Shown one piece after another: positions 32,574 to 42,500 of a stretch of DNA of 64,000 nucleotides. The stretch covers positions 428,128,676 through 428,192,675 of the forward strand of contig NC_058521.1 in the NCBI RefSeq assembly GCF_904849725.1, in the 5' to 3' direction. Each line of letters starts with the position of its first letter. The stretch's first letter is position 1. The translations under genes were made by a program, and so were the position numbers. The notes under the pieces are model-generated. The model saw only the letters and a program-made list of their open reading frames with translations. It made no database searches and was not told where the DNA came from. The DNA is from Hordeum vulgare subsp. vulgare. Lineage: Eukaryota > Streptophyta > Magnoliopsida > Poales > Poaceae.

Positions 32574-34862
32574 ATGCCTATGACACATGGGAACCCGGTA
32601 ACCGAGATCACCCCATCATTCTTTGGCATAACACGCACACACTCCCAATTCGTTTGCACTGGTATCTCATCGAGTTATCGAAACCGGAGCGTGTCGTGAC
32701 TGTCAATTGCATGCATTTTGCATTCATGGCATAGCATCTTGTGTTGCACGTATCTGGTAGACCGTAGCTTCGTTCAAATGTTCTAAGGCGTAAACTGACT
32801 AGAATGTCGTGTAGAATCACATGCTTCACCTCTTGCCATGTTTAACAACCTTTAATATTGTCGTGTACCTAAACGAGAGTGAACTAAATATTTGAATGTG
32901 GAGTTTCGTCAATATGCAACTCGTTGCATATTGAGCTGCACTTAATGTGTAGTGTTTGATTGTTGTTCACTGTCGTGCCGTGTCTTGTATAATTAAACTG
33001 GACATGCATCATATGTGTTGTGCATCATGGTTCGAATATTTGTGGTGTTATTGTGTGTTGATTGTCGTTCTGGATTGTTTCTTCTTGATAGAGTTCCAAA
33101 CTGCTTTGGAATGTAAGGATCCGTATGACTACATTGGTTTGTGTGCTTCATGGATTCGTTCTTCTTCCATGCGGGATCACAGGCAAGATGACCATTTCCC
33201 TATATACATTAGTATCATTTCCATGCTAGTTGTCCCATTTCTTTCTCTATGTCTCGTTGCCTATCACTTAAATGTCAGTCTCCCAATATTGCCATGAAAA
33301 TCCTCTAACCTGTTCACAACCCAACAAACCATTGTTTGGCTATGTTACCGCGTGCTCAGCATTTTGATAGTGTCGCTAGTTGCAGGTACAGTTGCTTCCA
33401 TGTGAAAACATGGGTTCCTTCTTATATCACCATATTGTTGTTATTTAATTTAATGCACCTATATACTTGGTACAAGGTGGAAGGCTTGGCCCTCTACCCT
33501 GGTGTTTTGTTCCTTCTTTGTTGCCTTAGTTTCGGCTACCAGTGTTGTGTTCTATAAATGAGATCTCCTAACATGCTTGGGGTTGTTATGGGGACCCCCT
33601 TGACATTCGTTTTGGGATAAAAGTCGTCTGGCAAGGCCCAACATTGGTACTATATTTGCTCAACAGTACTGAACACTATTAATAACACATAGGGAGTTCG
33701 CTCTACCCATGGATTACTTCAACATAATACACGGGGCCAGTGCTGATGGTATTGGTCACAAACGGGCAGACTGCAGGGCCACCACGGGGAAACTAGAGGT
33801 TTGGTTTTACTCGTAGTATGACTCATCCGGTGTGCCCTGAGAACGAGATACGCGGCTCCTATCAGGATTGTCGGCAGGTCAGGCGACCTTGCTGGACTTG
33901 TTTTACCTTCCTCGAGTGTCTTGTGCGATGGATTCCAAGGATACTTTTGGCAATATCAAGGTTGAGATTTTCCAATAGGAAACCGAGGAGATCACGAGTT
34001 TTCTGTGGTTGAAGTCATTCCGGCGCAGCGTGTGGTAGTTTGTGATGTACTAGTTGAAGCACCCCTACAGGATTATATCTTTTGGAAAGTCGTGGCCGCG
34101 GTTATGTGGAAACTTCGAAACTTTGGTTAACATCCGGTTCTATATAACATTAAGTAAACTTAATTAAAATATGCCAACTGTGTGCGTAACCATGACTGTC
34201 TCTTCTAGTGAGTTCCTCATCCGGAAGAGGACACGATGGGGTTATGTCTGACGTAAGTAGGTGTTCAGGATCATTCATTTGATCATCATTAGTTCACGTC
34301 CGTTTATGTGTATCTCATCCCCCTTTTATTCTTGTAGTCATAAGTTAGCCACCTCAAATAAATTCTTAGTCGCTTGCTACAGCCTCACCACTTAACCATA
34401 CCTCATCCATTAAGCTTTGCTAGTCCTGATACCTTTAGAAATGAGATTGTTGACTCCCTGTGCCTCAAAGATTACTACAACAACAGTTGGAGGTACAGGT
34501 AAAGTGATATTTTGATGTGAGCGCGATGATTGTTCTATTTATAGTTTCGTATTCTTGTTCTTCAACATCGATCTAGGATGAGTTCTGGGCCGGCAGCCTG
34601 GGATAGCAAGAATGGATGTCGTTCTTTTATCATTTGTTTTCGTCTGTAGTCGGACCATGCTCTTCTACATGATGACTGTATGTTGATGTGTTGATGTGAT
34701 CTTGATGTAGCTTGTGGCGAGTGTAAGCCAATTCCATATACTTATCTCTTCAGTACATGTACTTGTAACGTTATACATTCTTGCAAAACGATGAGATGCG
34801 CTTCTATCCCCGTCGAGGCCCTCGTGCCAAAATGAGGATAGGATCGCATCTTGGGCGTTACA
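32574..34862 (+). other. LTR B right part, non-coding
   Basis: About 2.3 kb with no convincing gene. The longest frame (32956-33297, 113 codons) is Cys- and hydrophobic-rich without a family motif, and I take it as chance. It ends with the terminal gttaca. Confidence 0.65.
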
Positions 34863-34867
34863 TGTTC
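34863..34867. repeat. Target-site duplication of LTR B (tgttc), right copy
   Basis: Exact match to 14252-14256, immediately after the terminal gttaca. Confidence 0.9.
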
Positions 34868-35257
34868 ATTCTCGCTGGAGGGGCTATTTCATGGAAAAGC
34901 TCCAAATAGTCCATAGTTGTATCGTCCATGATGCAAGTAGAGTTTATTACATGTTTTGAGGCCACCAGGCAGGTGTTATGGTTAAAGAAATTTATACCCG
35001 ACTTGAAATTTGTATATTGTATTCACAAACCACTAAAGATGTACTGTGACAACCAGCCCGCAGTATTCTATGCTCACAACAACAAGTCGAGTAATGCTAC
35101 CAAAACAGTAGATATAAAGTATTATGTTATGAAAGATAAAATCCAGGATAACACTATAAGTCTTGAGCATATAAGGACAAAGGATATGCTTGCGGATCCA
35201 CTAACGAAAGGCTTGCCACCCATTGTGTTCAAGGAACACTTAGCCGACATGGGTTAA
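34868..35257 (+). pseudogene. C0 pol: RNase H, second part
   Basis: This continues the domain interrupted at 14256. A stop lies in SSK*SIVV before the longest frame (34928-35257), whose landmarks are ATRQVLWLKKFIPDL, MYCDNQPAVFYAHN with the catalytic Asp retained, and ADPLTKGLPP. It ends at a normal pol stop after HLADMG. The sequence gggttaaagggaaag at 35250-35265 follows, the probable polypurine tract. The 3' LTR that should come next is displaced by the CACTA element. Confidence 0.87.
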
Positions 35258-35265
35258 AGGGAAAG
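35250..35265 (+). other. C0 polypurine tract candidate
   Basis: A purine-rich run (gggttaaagggaaag) directly after the pol stop, where plus-strand priming occurs in LTR elements. The 3' LTR is not in the window, so this rests on position and composition. Confidence 0.5.
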
Positions 35266-35270
35266 CCTCT

Positions 35271-35480
35271 CACTAGTAGAAAAAGGGCCTTTTGTCCCGG
35301 TTCATAAGGACCTTCTGTCCCGGTTTTGGAACCGGGACAAAAAGGTCGTTACTAATGCCCTTTGCCTTTACTCCCGGTTCTTACACCAACCGGGACAGAT
35401 GGGCCTCCACGTGGCCGCTGCGGCCAGGCCTGGGAGGGGGGCCTTTAGTCCTGGTTGATGACACCAACCGGGACCAAAAG
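35271..35480. repeat. CACTA terminal and subterminal repeats
   Basis: The terminal cactagtagaaaa is followed by several direct and inverted copies of a tcccggtt...aaccgggac motif (about 35296, 35321, 35374 and 35450). In CACTA elements such subterminal motifs bind the element-encoded accessory protein; that role is known from the En/Spm family and inferred here. Confidence 0.85.
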
Positions 35481-35867
35481 GCATCCACGCGTCAGCACCT
35501 GGGTGGAGCTGAGGTTTTTTTAAACGGGCAGGTTTAGAGGTTAATTTAGGTTTTTATTAGCTAGCTAATAGAGAAAAATGTCCTCTCTTATATATCTCCG
35601 TGCTTGGTCATCCGTCGTGCTTTCTTTTTTACATCTTTTTTACACTATATCATTTCATATCATTTTCGTCGAATGGCAATAGTATTCTAATCGATCATCT
35701 AACAACTCATCATCAACTTAATCATATACCAAGTTATCATATGATACACATAAAATAAAACAGAGAAACATCATAATATATATATAGTCATCATATGCAT
35801 CATGCATCCTAATTAACGATCATGTCAAGTAATAATATAAACTAGAATAACTTGTCTCTCATAAGAC
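35481..35867. other. AT-rich stretch downstream of the B3-like gene
   Basis: No open frame. It is the probable 3' untranslated region and polyadenylation region of the minus-strand gene, but I could not fix a specific signal. Confidence 0.4.
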
Positions 35868-37308
35868 CTAGTCCTCGCTCTTAGATATAATGTCATAAAA
35901 CAGAATAACACCTATGGCTCCATGATGAATCATAGAGATCCAACGGTCTCCAGCTTGTGGCTTGCGAACCTTCTTTATTTCTCTACATGCTTCAATTTGG
36001 AGTCTTTTTTATCTTGATTTGAAGTTAATCAAGTATGGAGCATAGAACTCAGCCCTCAGCGGGCTTCTAATTCTCATTTGACCTTCTGGGTCCATTAGCG
36101 GAGGCACTACATCATGTGGCAGTTGCTGTTGAAGAACATAATAATAACCTAGTTAGCAATGTAATCAACACCATTTATGCAATAGTGGAGCGTACTTAAT
36201 TAGGAAACTCTTACCAAGACAATTCGGCGAATGTCATTTGGACTCGACCTATGCACTAGTGGCATGTAAAATGAATAATTTTGGCCAATTCCAAAATGAT
36301 ACGGGAAGGTATCCCTAGAAGCCAGAACACCACCAACAAGAAAGTGGAGAAGATGGTCCTTCTCCTCCGAAGTTAGATGTGATCCATACGTGTAGTGTGT
36401 CGTGTCAATTAATTTTCGTAATTCAGTCGAAGCAACGAAATAAGCTGTAAATTATAATTTAACAAATTTAGTATATAGATGAACACCAACTATTTCAAAA
36501 TATAAATGCAAATTACTTCACATGGAGGTAAAACACGAAGCATATCATCGACAACCACCCAAATTTTGTAATAATTTAATGTTTCAAAAATACTTAGAAA
36601 TTTTGTAATTGTCCACAAGATGTGGGCATTATATAAACCATTCAAAACGACCACATGTGCTACGATCATTCAAAGGACAATTTGGGTTGCTGTTGTTGTT
36701 TGTACAACATGTAACATGATATAATTATAACTATGGCCCAATAACTAGGAACCTGCAATGTGTGGCCAAAGTTTTAATAGACGATGAACACCACATGACA
36801 TGTGAATTGCGAGAGGAAAACAAGTTGACTACACCAACTATTTATAAATATAAATGCAAATTACTTGACAAATATGGTTGAGAAACTCACATGGAGGTAA
36901 AACAGGAAGCATATCATCAACAACCACCCAAATGTCGATGTTGTCTGGCATATTATCTTCAGGACAAAGATCGAAGGTGATTTCCATTCCCTTCTGAAAT
37001 CCATATGCCTTGCAAAGATCTTCCCACTTCAGGCACCCAAATTCTGTTTGAAAAACTGAATTAAATACTTGGGTAACAAATGTGTGACCATGTATAGTCC
37101 TCAACTTAGCGCTCCTCGTCTCAATTCTCTCGTGGTCTTCGAAACCGAGCCTCTCCAACACATGTCTTCTTGCATGGCAAGGGAGGTACATATCGCCGTT
37201 CTCGTCAAGCTTCATGCTGAAGAACCTATCGTCTCGCGGGTGAGGCATGTCGCACATACCCCGAGAGTCGCCGCAATATTCACACTCGCAATGTCCATCG
37301 TTAGACAT
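35868..37308 (-). CDS. CACTA accessory gene with two B3-like segments, three exons, one premature stop
   Basis: Exon 1 is 37308-36891 (ATG, then M-S-N-D-G-H-C-E-C), with donor CCAT|GTGAGT. Exon 2 is 36444-36215 (acceptor tttacag, donor CTTG|GTAAGA). Exon 3 is 36125-35868 (acceptor caacag, stop TAG). The joins keep one frame throughout, 301 codons in all. Residues ~30-115 resemble a B3 pseudobarrel: DMYLPCHARRHVLERLGF, then KWEDLCKAYGFQKGMEITF. A second B3-like unit starts at YSFYMPLVHRSSPNDIRR and ends GDRWISMIHHGAIGVILFYD. An in-frame TAA at 36011-36009, after codon 254, cuts the second unit. B3 folds bind DNA in plant regulators, so binding of the element's own end repeats is a reasonable inference. 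The N-terminal cysteines (CECEYCGDSRGMC) may bind metal. Splice sites and frame are seen; B3 assignment is by pattern. Confidence 0.68.
36479..36560 (-). repeat. Partial duplicate of exon 1 end inside intron 1
   Basis: The segment matches 36833-36940, with a gap of about 20 bases at caaatatggttgagaaac. It contains the shared run catggaggtaaaaca and then gaagcatatcatc. It repeats the last coding bases of exon 1 and the following splice region, about 360 bases downstream on the gene's strand. Its donor is altered (CAT|GTGAAG instead of GTGAGT). Confidence 0.75.
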
Positions 37309-37320
37309 TTCCTGTTTTAA

Positions 37321-38040
37321 TGTGGTAAATGTGTGTAAACAACAATATAATCATGACACACTATATATATCGAAAGAATTGAACATTTATATATAATAAC
37401 TCTTCATGCTCGCATCATGCATCATCATATATAACAACAAGTCCTCCTAATTAATCATCATCATACATAGTTAAATAAAGTATGCACATCAGGAGCATAT
37501 TCAACAATAATATCACCAAAAAAATCACCAATAATATGAACATATTCGATCTTTGCATATATATGAACATACAAACATGCATATTCGATCTTAAGCTCCT
37601 AAGATGCTCTTCAACTGGACCCTGTTCATTTCAACTTCACACACATTCAATGGGTCATGCATGTCCTCGGTAAGCATTCACATTGTGGTACACACATACT
37701 ATATCCATCCTATAATATAGAAGCTTTTCTGACACTATATATTTTCAAACACAGGAACACGATTCTTACTACTTCGTTTTTGTACTAGTTCGGAGCCAAC
37801 TAACATTGATCGTAGGGAATATCTTCGTTGAGCTAGGAAAGAAAATCGTGCACATGAGGAGCATATTCAATAATAATATCACCAATAATATGAACATATT
37901 CGATCTTTGCATATATATGAACATACAAACATGCATATTCACCTTTTGACATATTCGATCTTTGCATATATATGAACATACAAACATGCATATTCAACAA
38001 TAATATCACCAAAAAAATCTTTTAACAGAAAAAAAATCTT
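37321..38040. other. AT-rich upstream region with dispersed direct repeats
   Basis: No coding frame of note. A ~45-base motif beginning gaacatattcgatctttgc occurs at about 37538, 37891 and (shortened) 37949, with flanking aggagcatattcaa copies at 37492 and 37857. It lies 5' of the B3-like gene and could hold promoter or 5' intron sequence. Confidence 0.55.
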
Positions 38041-38335
38041 TGCTCACGGCGACGGTGTCGGGGACGGCAACGGCGAGGTGCGGCGCGGGGCGGGGCGGCG
38101 CGACGACGGTCGACGGTGAGGTGCGTCATGGGCAGGGGTGTGGCGGCGACAGGGAGGGGCCGGCGGCGTCACGGGGCACGGGGCGCGGGGCGGCGACGGC
38201 GTCGGGGCGGCGTGGGATGGCGGGGGGCGACGACGGTGACGGCGAGGCGGACACGGAGACGGCGAGACGGAGTCGGGGCAGCCTGGCAGCGTCGGGATCA
38301 AATGGAGAGAGGGGGAGAGATCAAAATTTCTAAAC
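38041..38335 (-). promoter_or_regulatory. GC/CpG-rich block, candidate promoter or 5' leader of the B3-like gene
   Basis: About 295 bases composed mostly of C and G with many CG dinucleotides (cggcgacggtgtcgggg and similar), between two AT-rich regions. It lies 5' of the minus-strand gene. Open frames on both strands are composition effects. The regulatory role is inferred from position only. Confidence 0.35.
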
Positions 38336-38340
38336 TTTCG

Positions 38341-38600
38341 CTTATGTAGCCCCACCATTAGTCCCGGTTGGTGGCACCAACCGGGACCAAAGGTCTCTTT
38401 TCAGCAGCCCGACGGGCGGGAAGCAGAGGCATTGGTACCGGTTGGTGGCACAAACCGGGACCAAAGGCCTCTTTTCAGCAGCCCAAAGGGCGGGATGCAG
38501 AGGCCTTTGGTCACGGTTGGTGGCACCAACCGGTACCAATGCCCCCCTTTAGTCCCGGTTGGTGCCACCAACCGGGACCAAAGGCCTTGCGCGGTGCGGT
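38341..38600. repeat. Internal block of CACTA subterminal-type palindromes
   Basis: Four near-identical palindromic units of the form ccggttggtggcaccaaccg, at about 38365, 38438, 38515 and 38556, spaced 40-77 bases. They match the motif type at the element's left end, more than 3 kb away. No CACTA end is seen next to them, so they are not an obvious nested element. Confidence 0.85.
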
Positions 38601-38830
38601 GCTATGTTTAGTCCCACCTCGCTAGCCGAGAGGGGCTCGGAGTGGTCTATAAGCCCTGCCGAACCACCCACTTCGAGCTCCTCTCTACTACATGCTTACG
38701 GGCTTAAAATCACTCTGTGTGCTTGTGGGCCTATTGGGCCTACTGCGGGCCTGCATCCTCGCCCTAGTAATGAGTTTCTAGTCGTATGCAGGCCCTGATT
38801 GCCTTGTAGGTGGCACTTTTTTAAAAATAA
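38601..38830. other. Single-copy CACTA segment after the palindrome block
   Basis: Contains tttagtcccacctcgctagc and tataagccct, sequences I recognise as typical of the region next to Triticeae CACTA subterminal repeats. The open frame at 38559-38798 lacks a recognisable family. Confidence 0.5.
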
Positions 38831-39400
38831 ATCATGTTTTTTTTGCTTTCTTTTTTGTTTCTAATTACTTATTTATTTTCTTTTACGATAATTCTTTTTG
38901 CTATTAAAGTTTGTAACAAAATGCTAATTACTTATTTATTTTCTTTTATGATAATTCTTTTTGCTTTTAATGTTTTGAACAAAATTCTTATTACTTATTT
39001 ATTTCCTTTTATGATAATTCTTTTTGCTATTAAAGTTTGTAACAAAATTCTATATAATTTTAGTTTCAATAATACTAGAGGTTTATAAAAGCTTTTTAGT
39101 TGATTCCTTTATTTTAATTTTTCCCCATTTTTTTTGCTTTCTTTTTAGTTTCTAATTACTTATTTATTTTCTTTTAAGATAATTATTTTTGCTATTAAAG
39201 TTTGTAACAAAATTCTAATTACTTATTTATTTTCTTTTATGATAATTCTTTTTGCTTTTAATATTTTGAACAAAATTCCAATTACTTATTTATTTTGTTT
39301 TATGATAATTCTTTTTCCTATTAAAGTTTGTAACAAAATTCTATATAATTTTATGATAGTTCTTACATATTACTTTTATGATAATTTTTGTTTATAAGCC
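38830..39400. repeat. AT-rich tandem repeat: 63-bp unit, two blocks of three
   Basis: Units beginning taattacttatttatttt start near 38861, 38924 and 38987, and again near 39152, 39215 and 39278, so each step is 63 bases. The two triplets with their flanks (ttttttgctttc before, attctatataatttta after) are themselves a duplication of about 290 bases. The period is a multiple of three, which keeps an 84-codon frame open at 38834-39088; I do not regard it as a gene. Confidence 0.85.
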
Positions 39401-39500
39401 CTGAGTGTAGAGACGATGAAGGGAGAAGCATAGTGCTCACGAGCACGTTGGCCTGAAGCTAAGCAACGTGCAGGTGAACATTGCGCCTCTCTTTTATTTT
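39401..39500. other. Unique junction before the 336-bp array
   Basis: About 100 bases without repeat structure (tataagccctgagtgtag..., gcctgaagctaagcaacg). The shared tataagccctg with 38648 suggests that it derives from the same CACTA region. Confidence 0.4.
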
Positions 39501-42500
39501 GGCATGGTATCCTCATTTCATCCACATAGCATGTGCGAGAAAGTTGAGAGGGTTACGACAAAAACTGGATGCACTTCGTGTATAAAAGGGACCATCTCTT
39601 TCGAAGTATCAGGGTTTCATACGGAAACTCGTCTGTTACAAAGGGATTTCATTTTTTTGAACTTATTTGAACTCCATAGTTTTTCTGGGTTCAAAATGCA
39701 CCATTCAAAGCCACATCATCAATTTACAACACTTTCTGAGTTCATTTGTTATTTTTCATGCATTTACTGATTATTTTGAGTTATAAGACCATGAAATTGA
39801 AAAGCATTTGAGATGAACTCTGAAAAGGTTCCAAGTTGGCATGGTATCATCATTTCACCCACATAGCATGTGCGACAAAGTTGAGAGGGTTACGGCAAAA
39901 ACTGGATGCACTTCGTGTACAAAACGGACAATCTCTTTCGAAGTATCACGGTTTCATACGGAAACTCGTGTGTTACAAAGGGATTTCATTTTTTTGAACT
40001 TATTTGAACTCCATAGTTTTACTGTGTTCAAAATGCTCCATTCAAAGCCACACCATCAATTTACAACCCTTTCTGACTTTATTTGTTATTTTTCATGCAT
40101 TTACTGATTATTTTGAGCTATAAGACCATGAAATTGAAAAGCATTTGAAATGAACTCTGAAAGGGTTCGAAGTTGGCATGGTATCATCATTTCACCCACA
40201 TAGCATGTGCGAGAAAGTTGAGAGGGTTACGGCAAAAACTACATGCACTTCATGGACAAAACGGACAATCTCTTTCGAAGTATCACGGTTTCATACGCAA
40301 ACTCGTGTGTTATAAAGGGATTTCATTTTTTTGAACTTTTTGAACTCCATAGTTTTTCTGTGTTCAAAATTGCACCATTCAAAGCCACATCATCAATTTA
40401 CAACCCTTTCTGACTTCATTTGTTATTTTTCATGCATTTACTGATTATTTTGAGCTATGAGACCACGAAATTGAAAAGCATTTGAAATGAACTCTGAAAA
40501 GGTTCCAAGTTGGCATGGTATCATCATTTCATCCACATAACATATGCAAGAAAGTTGAGAGGGTTACGGCAAAAACTGGATACACTTCGTGTACAAAACG
40601 GACAATCTCTTTCGAAGTATCAGGGTTTCATACGGAAACTCGTCTGTTACAAAGGGATTTCATTTTTTTGAACTTATTTGAACTCCATAGTTTTTCTGTG
40701 TTCAAAATGCACCATTCAAAGCCACATAATCAATTTACAACCCTTTGTGACTTCATTTGTTATTTTTCATGCATTTACTGATTATTTTAAGCTATAAGAC
40801 CATGAAATTGAAAAGCATTTGAAATGAACTCTGAAAAGGTTCCAAGTTGGCATGGTATCATCATTTCACCCACATAGCATGTGCGAGAAAGTTGAGAGGG
40901 TTACGGCAAAAACTGGATGCACTTCGTGTACAAAACGGAAAATCTCTTTCGAAGTATCATGGTTTCATACGGAAACTCGTGTGTTACAAAGGGATTTTGT
41001 TTTTTTGAACTTATTTGAACTCCATAATTTTTCTGTGTTCAAAATGCTCAATTCAAAGCCACACCATCAATTTACAACCCTTTCTGACTTCATTTGTTAT
41101 TTTTCATGCATTTACTGATTATTTTGAGCTATAAGACCATGAAATTGAAAAGCATTTGAAATGAACTCTGAAAAGGTTCGAAGTTGGCATGGTATCATCA
41201 TTTCACCCACATAGCATGTGCGAGAAAGTTGAGAGGGTTACGACAAAAACTGGATGCACTTCGTGTACAAAACGGACAATCTCTTTCGAAGTATCACGGT
41301 TTCATACGGAAACTCGTGTGTTATAAAGGGATTTCATTTTTTTGAACTTTTTGAACTGCATAGTTTTTCTGTGTTCAAAATGCACCATTCAAAGACACAT
41401 CATCAATTTACAACCCTTTCTGACATCATTTGTTATTTTTCATGCATTTACTGATTATTTTGAGCTATGAGACCATGAAATTGAAAAGCATTTGAAATGA
41501 ACTCTGAAAAGGTTCCAAGTTGGCATGGTATCATCATTTCATCCACATAACATATGCAAGAAAGTTGGGAGGGTTACGGCAAAAACTGGATACACTTCGT
41601 GTACAAAACGGACAATCTCTTTCGAGGTATCACAGTTTCATACGGAAACTCGTCTATTACAAAGGGATTTCATATTTTTTGAACTTATTTGAACTCCATA
41701 GTTTTTCTGTGTTCAAAATGCACCATTCAAAGCCACATCATCAATTTACAACCCTTTGTGACTTAATTTGTTATTTTTCATGCATTTACTGATTATTTTA
41801 AGCTATAAGACCATGAAATTGAAAAGCATTTGAAATGAACTCTGAAAAGGTTCCAAGTTGGCATTGTATCATCATTTCACCCACATAGCATGTGCGAGAA
41901 AGTTGAGAGGGTTACGGCAAAAACTGGATGCACTTTGTTTACAAAACGGACAATATCTTTCGAAGTATCACGGTTTCATACGGAGACTCGTCTGTTACAA
42001 AGGGATTTCATTTTTTGAACTTATTTGAACTCCATAGTTTTTTTGTGTTCAAAATGCACCATTCAAAGCCACATCATCAATTTACAACCCTTTCTGACTT
42101 CATTTGTTATTTTTCATGCATTTACTGATTATTTTAAGCTATAAGACCATGAAATTGAAAAGCATTTGAAATGAACTCCGAAAAGGTTCGAAGTTGGCAT
42201 TGTATCATCATTTCACCCACATAGCGTGTGCGAGAAAGTTGAGAGGGTTACGGCAAAAACTGGATGCACTTCGTGTACAAAACGACAATCTCTTTCGAAG
42301 TATCAAGGTTTCATACGGAAACTCGTGTGTTACAAAGGGATTTCGTTTTTTTGAACTTATTTGAACTCCATAGTTTTTCTGTGTTCAAAATGCTCCATTC
42401 AAAGCCACACCATCAATTTACAACCCTTTCTGACTTCATTTGTTATTTTTCATGCATTTACTGATTATTTTGAGCTATAAGACCATGAAATTGAAAAGCA

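Larger units (their letters stand above)
14257..34862 (+). mobile_element. LTR B: solo-LTR-like element carrying nested E1 and E2, TSD tgttc
   Basis: It starts tgtaacagcccgaaatc and ends cttgggcgttaca, with TSD tgttc at 14252-14256 and 34863-34867. Subtracting E1, E2 and their duplicated target bases leaves about 4068 bp in three pieces: 14257-15589, 24216-24661 and 32574-34862. None of these shows gag or pol. A TATA-like tatttaag at 14900 is followed by a CT-rich, weakly coding-looking region (14936-15580), the same layout as LTR A, although the sequences are not obviously related. Solo LTR of a Gypsy-type family is my preferred reading; the family is not recognised. The strand is assigned from the TATA position. 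Confidence 0.82.

Noticed and set aside
32956..33297. 113-codon hydrophobic, Cys-containing frame in LTR B
   Set aside because: No family resemblance, no splice or promoter context; lies in non-coding LTR sequence.
38040..38358. Frames on both strands in the GC-rich block of the CACTA element
   Set aside because: Low-complexity Gly/Arg/Ala/Pro runs; open by composition.
38341..38600. Separate nested CACTA element
   Set aside because: Palindromic end-type motifs are present, but no cactag or ctagtg terminus or target duplication could be found on either side.
38834..39088. 84-codon Phe/Leu/Ile-rich frame as a membrane protein
   Set aside because: It is the 63-bp AT-rich repeat read through; the period divides by three.
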